Below are positions 41,773 to 43,560 of a stretch of DNA of 43,560 nucleotides, piece after piece. Each line of letters begins with the position of its first letter. Position 1 is the first letter of the stretch. A program made the translations under genes and the position numbers. The notes below the pieces were generated by a model. That model was given only the letters and a program-made list of their open reading frames with translations, did no database searches and was not told where the DNA came from. Location of the stretch: positions 1-43,560 of the forward strand of contig JAPLNR010000059.1 of assembly GCA_026401035.1 (NCBI GenBank), in the 5' to 3' direction. Source of the DNA: Planctomycetia bacterium (GTDB taxonomy: Bacteria > Planctomycetota > Planctomycetia > Pirellulales > UBA1268).

Positions 41773-42441
41773 CTACGGCTCGAGTCTGCGGATCGCGATG
41801 TTGCGGAACTTGACCGGATCGCCGTGACCGGCGAAGCCGAAGAAGCCCTGGGCGAGATCCTTGCCGGGATGCGGCGAGTTGGCCATGAACTCCTGCACCG
41901 CTGCCAGGTCGGTGTCGAGGATCGTGACGCCGTTGAGTTCGACCTTGATCGTCGAGCCCTGCACCGTGACCTGCTGGTCGTTCCACTCGCCGACCGGTCG
42001 CAGGTGGCCCCGCTGCGCCGGCACCATTCCGTAGGCCGAACCGTGGGTCTGCCGCGGATCGATGTCCTTGTACTTGGGGTGCTCCGTGTCGAGCACCTGC
42101 AGTTCGCACATGCCCGCGTAGGCCGGGTCTCCCGTGCCGGGATAGCGGATCGCCAGGCCGTTGTTGCCCGCTGGCGGCAACTGGAATTCGAAGCGAACCA
42201 CGAAGTCGCCGTACTCCTCTTTTGTATGCAGCGTCCCTCCCTGGCCGGGCTTGCACACGATCGCCCCGTCCTCGACCTGATAGTGGTCGACAGCGCCGGC
42301 CCAGCCCGAAAGATCCTTGCCGTTGAAGAGCGGCGTGAACCCGGCCGGCGGGGTCTCGGCCCATGACTGCGCCGTGGCCGCGATCAGGAACAATGTCACG
42401 ATGAACGCCGACGACGCACGCGGAATCTCGCGGAGGGACAT
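41773..42441 (-). CDS. Secreted DUF1080 (3-keto-disaccharide hydrolase domain) protein
   Basis: The start at 42441 gives 222 residues with a signal peptide (IPRASSAFIVTLFLIAATAQ, cleavage near SWA). The domain begins GFTPLFNGKDLSGWAGAVDH, the hallmark of DUF1080. It continues with YGDFVVRFEFQLPPAGNNGL, LQVLDTEHPKYKDIDPRQTH, GEWNDQQVTVQGSTIKVELN and GFFGFAGHGDPVKFRNIAIR. DUF1080 is a concanavalin-like fold, abundant in planctomycetes, linked to sugar or glycoside breakdown outside the cytoplasm. The protein is a single domain of normal size. Confidence 0.9.
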   Translation of the reverse strand: MSLREIPRASSAFIVTLFLIAATAQSWAETPPAGFTPLFNGKDLSGWAGAVDHYQVEDGAIVCKPGQGGTLHTKEEYGDFVVRFEFQLPPAGNNGLAIRYPGTGDPAYAGMCELQVLDTEHPKYKDIDPRQTHGSAYGMVPAQRGHLRPVGEWNDQQVTVQGSTIKVELNGVTILDTDLAAVQEFMANSPHPGKDLAQGFFGFAGHGDPVKFRNIAIRRLEP

Positions 42442-42534
42442 GGCAGCAGTCCTTTGATTCAGGGAAGAGCGATTCCGCGGAGCATACCATCCAACGCCGT
42501 CACCGGCGGGCAAGCCGCGCTCGCTCCTCGCCTT

Positions 42535-43294
42535 CTACATTGCTCGCCGGGCCTCCTCGGCAATGATCTGATAACCCTCGCGGACGGTGTCGGCCGGCCC
42601 CGAGACGTTGAGTCGCAGGCATTGGTGGCGGTGCGACCAGTCTGCATCGAGCCCGAAGAAGAAGTGCTCGCCGGGCACGGTGAGCACCTTGCGGGCCTTG
42701 AGCCGCTCGTAGAGTTCGAGCGTCGGGATCCGCAGGTTTCGCAGCCACAGCCAGTGGAAGAATGCTCCCTCGTGCGCATGCAGGGCCCAGTCAACTCCCG
42801 ATGCGTCGAGGGATTGCCGGGCCCACGCGGCCGCGGCCCTGGCTTTTTCGCCATAAAAGGGCTGGAGAAACTCCCGGCCGAAGCGGAGGATGTCGCCACT
42901 TTCGACCCACTTGAGCGCAAGCTGCTGGCCGACCGTGCCGTTGGCCAGCCCGACCACGGCCGTCGTTCCGGCGATGGCCGCCGCGATCTGCGGCGGCGCA
43001 ACGACGATGCCGGTGCGCGTGCCGGGGAGTCCGAGCTTCGACAGGCTCAACGTCAGAATCGTCTGCGGCGTCCAGAAGGGTGTGGCCGGCACGAACAGGA
43101 TGTCGGGGCATGAAGGCGTCGGCATCCGCCAGGAGTTCGGCCATCCGCTCACACACGAGGGCCTGCATCGCGGGCACCACGGCGGGATTCCCCCCGCCGA
43201 GCATCCGCATCTGCGGATCGAGCGCGAGGGCCCGCCCCATTTCGTCCATGAGCCTGCTTCCGACCACGGAGAATTCGAACGTCGGGTCGGGCAT
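42535..43294 (-). pseudogene. avtA: Broken valine-pyruvate aminotransferase (internal deletion and frameshift)
   Basis: The 5' part (from ATG 43294) reads FEFSVVGSRLMDEMGRALAL then RMLGGGNPAVVPAMQALVCE, which matches the N-terminus of AvtA-type aminotransferases. Near 43105-43112 the homology jumps to another frame and continues PDILFVPATPFWTPQTILTL, SLSKLGLPGTRTGIVVAP, FFHWLWLRNLRIPTLELYER and VPGEHFFFGLDADWSHRHQC to the normal C-terminus. Compared with the roughly 417-residue family, about 165-175 residues are missing. The lost part includes the GSQS, NPTGN and D-AYG PLP-site motifs. The PLP lysine (SLSK) remains. An active enzyme is not expected. Assembly error is the alternative. Confidence 0.85.
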
Positions 43295-43316
43295 GACAGG
43301 GCTCTGGAGGAATCGC

Positions 43317-43332
43317 GGCGGCCCGGGCCGCC
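43317..43332. repeat. Perfect 16-base GC palindrome
   Basis: GGCGGCCCGGGCCGCC is self-complementary. It lies between the 5' end of the avtA remnant and the stop of the next minus-strand gene. It could be a terminator stem for that gene. No T-tract follows. Confidence 0.4.
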
Positions 43333-43408
43333 ACCGGCAAGCTGCCGTCCTTCGAACCTGAGCGGGCGGCCTTGTGGACGCTCCCTTGGTTTGGAGGCAA
43401 CGCGATCG

Positions 43409-43560
43409 CTAGAACGGCGTCTTGAAACCCAACGCGCGGACGGCGCACCAGCCGTTGACACCCTCGAAGATCATGAACGCGCCGCCGAGTATCGCGGCGA
43501 TGCCGGCATACAGGGCCCAGGCAGGAACGCCACCGATCAGGGCCGCGACCACGAGGCCGC
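43409..43560 (-). CDS. C-terminal end of a small membrane protein (cut by the window edge)
   Basis: Reading the minus strand from the window edge to the TAG at 43409-43411 gives an open 49-codon stretch. It has a hydrophobic segment (ALIGGVPAWALYAGIAAILG, then GAFMIFEGV) followed by NGWCAVRALGFKTPF. The G-W-C-x-x-R-A-L-G-x-K-T-P ending resembles small inner-membrane proteins with a conserved G-x-C-P segment (DUF2892-like), but the match is loose. The start lies outside the window, so total length is unknown. Confidence 0.55.
   Translation of the reverse strand, partial: GLVVAALIGGVPAWALYAGIAAILGGAFMIFEGVNGWCAVRALGFKTPF

Noticed and set aside
19..43461. Many long open frames antisense to or out of frame with recognised genes (for example 7171-9843, 12115-14391, 15532-17100 minus; 20839-23238 region plus)
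   Set aside because: They overlap well-identified proteins, contain no family motifs, and have the Arg/Ala/Pro-rich composition expected from shadow frames in GC-rich DNA.

Overview
The window is GC-rich, gene-dense bacterial chromosome with no phage, plasmid, CRISPR, rRNA or tRNA gene that I can recognise. Gene content suggests a planctomycete (Pirellulales-like). This is an inference from a DUF1080 sugar-hydrolase protein, a DUF1207-type envelope protein, a lipoprotein starting GCTMCPDPFDY, a GlmU reduced to its uridylyltransferase half, a bL9 with an N-terminal extension, and several secreted proteins with Pro/Ala- or Glu/Ala-rich tails. No rRNA is present to confirm it.

Layout. 1-6.4 kb (+): a secreted repeat-domain protein, a divergent metallophosphoesterase, CutA, an unknown protein, a TPR-like secreted protein and a UxaC-like isomerase. 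6.4-11.4 kb (-): a DUF423 membrane protein, a large secretin, and a PAS/GAF/receiver signalling protein. 11.5-15.4 kb (+): the sdhCAB succinate dehydrogenase operon, divergent from the signalling gene across a palindromic promoter region. 15.7-18.5 kb (+): a DEAD-box helicase, a family-4 uracil-DNA glycosylase and a lipoprotein. 18.5-22.8 kb (-): glgC and leuS. 22.9-25.5 kb (+): an acyl-ACP synthetase-like enzyme coupled to a glycoside hydrolase family 2-like remnant. 25.7-31.3 kb (-): a probable unit of flavin reductase, sugar ABC transporter (binding protein, permease, ATPase) and a MoeB/ThiF enzyme. 31.5-33.6 kb (+): the DUF1207 protein and tsaD. 33.8-40.5 kb (-): a housekeeping run glmU-prs-rplY-pth-rpsF-ssb-rplI-dnaB. 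40.5-43.6 kb: a DUF4432 epimerase-like protein (+), then on the - strand a DUF1080 protein, a broken avtA and the tail of a small membrane protein.

The most interesting non-coding signal is a dispersed element of about 110-140 bp present three times (4855-4995, 25540-25679, 33631-33739). Its arms are strongly conserved and can pair with each other, while its centre varies. All three copies lie just downstream of a gene end, and two lie between convergent genes. Other observations are a palindromic operator-like site centred between the divergent promoters of sdhCAB and the signalling gene, a deletion-plus-frameshift avtA pseudogene, and the absence of rpsR from the rpsF-ssb-rplI cluster.
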